The notes beneath the pieces were generated by a model. That model was not told where the DNA came from, made no database searches, and worked only from the letters and a program-made list of their open reading frames with translations. Of a stretch of DNA of 16,571 nucleotides, positions 13,694 to 16,571 are shown one piece after another; the first letter of the stretch is position 1; every line of letters begins with the position of its first letter. The stretch is taken from contig CANQZS010000014.1 in the NCBI GenBank assembly GCA_947628385.1, positions 1-16,571 of the forward strand. The letters run 5' to 3'. The position numbers and the translations under genes were made by a program. This DNA comes from an uncultured Clostridia bacterium (GTDB lineage: Bacteria > Bacillota > Clostridia > Oscillospirales > Ruminococcaceae).

Positions 13694-15964
13694 ATGGCTA
13701 ATATGGAAAAAACTTCGGAAGCAAGATATTCTGACGCTCCTAAAAAAAAGAAAAAGAAAAAAAGAAAGGTAAATCCCATTAAAAGAACTCTTGTTGTTAT
13801 AGGAACTACCATGCTTTCACTTTTTCTGATAGTTATAATCACAGGCTCTATAATCGCTGCGGCGCTGACAGTGTATGTTTTGCAGTTTGCAGATCAGGAG
13901 GGTCCGCTTTATATTGGTCTTGAGGATCTCGACCTTGATTATACCACGTTCATTTACGCTTATGATAAGAATGATTCGCTTGTGGAGCTTCAAAGCATAA
14001 GCAGGAATGCGGACAGGATACCTGTATCCATTGAAAGGATCCCTCAGCACGTTCAGGACGCTTTTGTCTACACCGAGGACGAGCGTTTCTATGAACACGC
14101 AGGCGTTGACTGGAAACGTACATTTACCGCTTTTCTTAACGATATACTGCATTTCCTCGGCGGACGTCAGGGCGGTTCTACTATCACCCAACAGCTCGTA
14201 AAGAACGTTACCGGAGATGATGACGCTCAATGGGACAGAAAAATGCGCGAAATTTTCCGTTCCGCACAGCTTGAAAAATACTGTACAAAGTCTGATATTC
14301 TTGAAGCCTATCTGAACTATATCGGCTTCGGCGGAAGCGCTGCAGGCATACAGGCGGCGTCTCTGAAATATTTTGGAAAGGACGTTTCCGAGCTTACCAT
14401 TGCCGAGGGAGCCTGCCTTGCGGCTATACCAAAGAACCCCGAAAATTACAATCCCTTTGCAAAAGGCAAGATAGACGAAGAAACAGGGGAGTTCAAAACA
14501 GGTCTTGAATATAACACCGAACGTAAGGAGACCGTTCTCTGGCAGATGTATAAAAACGCCTGTATTTCCAAAAAGCAGTATGAAGAAGCTCTTGCGGAAA
14601 AGGTAGTTTTCCGCGATCCGAATGCAAAAAGCGAAGACAAAGAAGATGAAAGCGAGAGCTGGTTCGTCGAAACAGTCATTTATGATGTCGTTTCGGATTT
14701 TCAGGATCTTTACGGACTGACTCAGCAGGAAGCAAGCGACAAGCTTTATAACGGCGGTTATAAAATTTATACCACTGTTGATCTTGATATGCAAAAGGCT
14801 GTTGAGGAAAAATATAAGGACTATTCTACATTCTCTCAGAACGTTGTTTCAGACCCGCCGCAGTCCGCTTTTATATGTATGGACTATAACGGAAACATCA
14901 AGGCTGTTGTAGGCGCTATAGGAGAAAGATCCAGAAATAATGACTGGAACAATGCTACCCGTTCCACGCGTTCGCCCGGTTCCTGCATAAAGCCTATAAC
15001 CTCCTACGGATATGGAATGGAGTATGACTTTTATACATGGTCCACGATATTTATAAACAAGCCCCTTGAAAATGAGATCATAGATGAAAATACAGGACTT
15101 CCGCGTAAATGGCCGTATAACTATAATTCCAAAACATGGGATTACGGAGGATATTTTACATTTCAGGCTTTGCAGCGTTCGCTTAACACGATCCCCGCAC
15201 AGCTTATTGAAAGAGAAACTCCGCAGGCGGTATTTGAATTTTTGCAGAACCGTTTCCAGATAACAACTCTCAAAGCCCAAGATGCGGATATAGCTCCGCT
15301 TTCGGTAGGAGCGCTTACAGAAGGTCTTACCCTGAGAGAGCTTGTTGCGGCATATCAGGTGTTCGGAAACGGCGGAAAGTATTATTCTCCCACATCATAC
15401 ACACAGGTAGTAGACGCTTCCGGAAAGGTAGTTCTGCAGCATAAATATACGCCGATACAATCAATAAGTGTGGAAAGCGCTTATGTTATGAATAAACTCA
15501 TGCAGACGGTCATTGAGGGTCCTAACGGTACCGGACGTGCCGCCAAGCTGATAAATACTCCGCTGGTCGGTAAAACAGGTACATCTCAGGATTGGTGGGA
15601 TCTTTCCTTTGTAGGCTGCACTCCGGATTATGTCAGCGGCGTATGGTACGGCTATGTTAATCCTAAGGAAGTCCCTACGGGAACATATTACAGCTCTTCA
15701 CAGGTATGGAAAAATGTTTTCGGCGATATTGCCGAAGCAGAGGAGGGCAAGGAATTCCCTGATTGTCCGGAGGTACAGGAGCTTTATTACTGCACACAAA
15801 CGGGACTTATCGCCAGCGGTACTTGTCCTACAGGCTCGATAGGATATTATAAAAGCACCAATATTCCTGACGTCTGCTCAGGAAATCATAAAAAGAAGAG
15901 CGATGAGGAGGATAAATCATCGGCGGAAGCCTTTGATCTCAGCGTTCTTGCAATAGTACCATGA
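13694..15964 (+). CDS. Class A penicillin-binding protein (bifunctional PBP1A-like)
   Basis: Membrane-anchored peptidoglycan synthase with glycosyltransferase and transpeptidase activity, 756 residues. A short cytoplasmic tail with a lysine run (17-23) precedes one helix (about 33-63). The GT51 domain follows, with catalytic Glu128 in EDERFYEHAGVDW, R158-QGGSTITQQ, RKMREI and the KSDILEAYLNYIGFGG motif. The transpeptidase domain has Ser430-C-I-Lys433 (SxxK), Ser496-L-N498 (SxN) and Lys627-T-G629, so both active sites are intact. The C-terminus ends with a cysteine-containing tail (CTQTGLIASGTCP) and an acidic Lys/Glu/Asp-rich stretch. Start: ATG 13694 is the first in frame; ATG 13703 is possible. 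It has its own promoter and long leader, independent of the rnf-like operon. Confidence 0.95.
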   Translation: MANMEKTSEARYSDAPKKKKKKKRKVNPIKRTLVVIGTTMLSLFLIVIITGSIIAAALTVYVLQFADQEGPLYIGLEDLDLDYTTFIYAYDKNDSLVELQSISRNADRIPVSIERIPQHVQDAFVYTEDERFYEHAGVDWKRTFTAFLNDILHFLGGRQGGSTITQQLVKNVTGDDDAQWDRKMREIFRSAQLEKYCTKSDILEAYLNYIGFGGSAAGIQAASLKYFGKDVSELTIAEGACLAAIPKNPENYNPFAKGKIDEETGEFKTGLEYNTERKETVLWQMYKNACISKKQYEEALAEKVVFRDPNAKSEDKEDESESWFVETVIYDVVSDFQDLYGLTQQEASDKLYNGGYKIYTTVDLDMQKAVEEKYKDYSTFSQNVVSDPPQSAFICMDYNGNIKAVVGAIGERSRNNDWNNATRSTRSPGSCIKPITSYGYGMEYDFYTWSTIFINKPLENEIIDENTGLPRKWPYNYNSKTWDYGGYFTFQALQRSLNTIPAQLIERETPQAVFEFLQNRFQITTLKAQDADIAPLSVGALTEGLTLRELVAAYQVFGNGGKYYSPTSYTQVVDASGKVVLQHKYTPIQSISVESAYVMNKLMQTVIEGPNGTGRAAKLINTPLVGKTGTSQDWWDLSFVGCTPDYVSGVWYGYVNPKEVPTGTYYSSSQVWKNVFGDIAEAEEGKEFPDCPEVQELYYCTQTGLIASGTCPTGSIGYYKSTNIPDVCSGNHKKKSDEEDKSSAEAFDLSVLAIVP

Positions 15965-16001
15965 GAATAAACGACTTTCCGGTTAAAAAGGGTGGAATAA
16001 T

Positions 16002-16571
16002 ATGAGCATTATAAGAATGACCTGTCCGTGCCATTTCGGACTGGAAAGTACGCTTAAATTTGAGGTATCAAGGATCGGAGGTCAGGATATATCCGTTTCG
16101 GACGGCAGAGTCTCCTTTTCAGGAGGCTTTGATATACTTGCAAGGGCGAATCTCTGGCTTTCCACAGCAGAACGTGTTCTTATACAGCTTGCGGAATTTG
16201 ATGCGTTCACCTTTGAAGAGCTTTTTCAAGGCGTAAAAGCTATCCCCTTGGAGGATTTTATAGGCGAAAGGGACAAGTTCCCCGTAAAAGGATATTCCTT
16301 GGATTCCGAGCTGCACAGTGTTCCGGATTGTCAGTCCATAATAAAAAAAGCCGCCGTTGAGCGTCTTAAAAGCAAATATGGGATAAGCTATTTTGAAGAG
16401 ACCGGCGCAATGTTCAAGCTGCAATTCAGCATACTGAAAAATCATGTAACAATATATATCGACAGCTCAGGCGCAGGACTGCATAAGAGAGGCTACAGAA
16501 AAAATTCCAACTCCGCTCCGATAAAGGAAACTCTTGCGGCGGGTATTGTCGATCTGGCGCGGATCCGTGGG
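16002..16571 (+). CDS. rlmL: THUMP-domain class I SAM rRNA methyltransferase, 5' part
   Basis: The frame is open from ATG 16002 to the right edge (190 codons), so the 3' end lies outside the window. The start MSIIRMTCPCHFGLESTLKFEV, followed by the THUMP RNA-binding region (about 45-160), then YIDSSGAGLHKRGYR and APIKETLAAGIV, is the pattern of RlmL/YpsC-type 23S rRNA guanine-N2 methyltransferases. The SAM-binding DPxxGSG and catalytic motifs would lie beyond the edge and cannot be checked. AAAGGGTGG (15987-15995) lies six bases before the ATG. It follows the PBP gene after 37 bases. Confidence 0.9.
   Translation, partial: MSIIRMTCPCHFGLESTLKFEVSRIGGQDISVSDGRVSFSGGFDILARANLWLSTAERVLIQLAEFDAFTFEELFQGVKAIPLEDFIGERDKFPVKGYSLDSELHSVPDCQSIIKKAAVERLKSKYGISYFEETGAMFKLQFSILKNHVTIYIDSSGAGLHKRGYRKNSNSAPIKETLAAGIVDLARIRG

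Noticed and set aside
13817..14794. 325-codon open frame on the minus strand
   Set aside because: It lies wholly opposite the well-supported PBP gene, has no recognisable domain and no fitting ribosome site; it is a shadow of the coding strand.
1..16571. CRISPR arrays, tRNA or rRNA genes, insertion sequences, attachment sites
   Set aside because: No regularly spaced repeats, no cloverleaf or rRNA patterns, no transposase or integrase genes were found in reading the window.

Overview
The window reads as a stretch of chromosome from a Gram-positive, low-to-moderate G+C Firmicute, most likely a Clostridia/Oscillospiraceae (Ruminococcus-like) bacterium. The clues are strong AGGAGG-type ribosome binding sites, a ribonuclease M5-like TOPRIM protein, and the ComEC-HolA gene pair. 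Taxonomy is inferred from protein resemblance only. All genes lie on the + strand and are tightly packed. The first gene (alaS) is cut at the left edge and the last (an RlmL-type rRNA methyltransferase) at the right edge.

Bases 1-8902 are a compact run: alaS (3' part), a HIT-family hydrolase, comEC, holA, a TOPRIM/DUF4093 protein, then an MBOAT acyltransferase with its DHHW partner, which should O-acetylate a surface polymer. The ComEC protein keeps its membrane competence core, but its C-terminal metallo-beta-lactamase-like domain has lost all four residues of the HxDxDH metal motif.

Bases 8903-9192 are non-coding. They hold a 14-bp RNA-type hairpin with G-U wobbles, several palindromes, an 11-bp dyad and a clear sigma-A promoter (TTGATT-17-TATAAT) for rpe (ribulose-phosphate 3-epimerase).

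Bases 9928-12221 hold the most unusual content: an rnfD-rnfE-rnfA trio with no rnfC, rnfG or rnfB beside it. Three of the four cysteines that hold the intramembrane iron-sulfur centre in Rnf/Nqr are replaced (RnfE Val30 and Ser115, RnfA Ser29; only RnfA Cys117 remains). The RnfD flavin-attachment motif SGAT reads TGSS. This looks like a repurposed or degenerate Rnf membrane core rather than a normal ion-pumping oxidoreductase. It is directly followed by a membrane-anchored glycoside-hydrolase-like protein that also appears to lack its acidic active-site residues.

A second good promoter (TTAACA-17-TATAAT with an extended -10) and a structured leader precede a complete class A penicillin-binding protein (13694-15964). 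The 5' part of a THUMP-domain rRNA methyltransferase closes the window.
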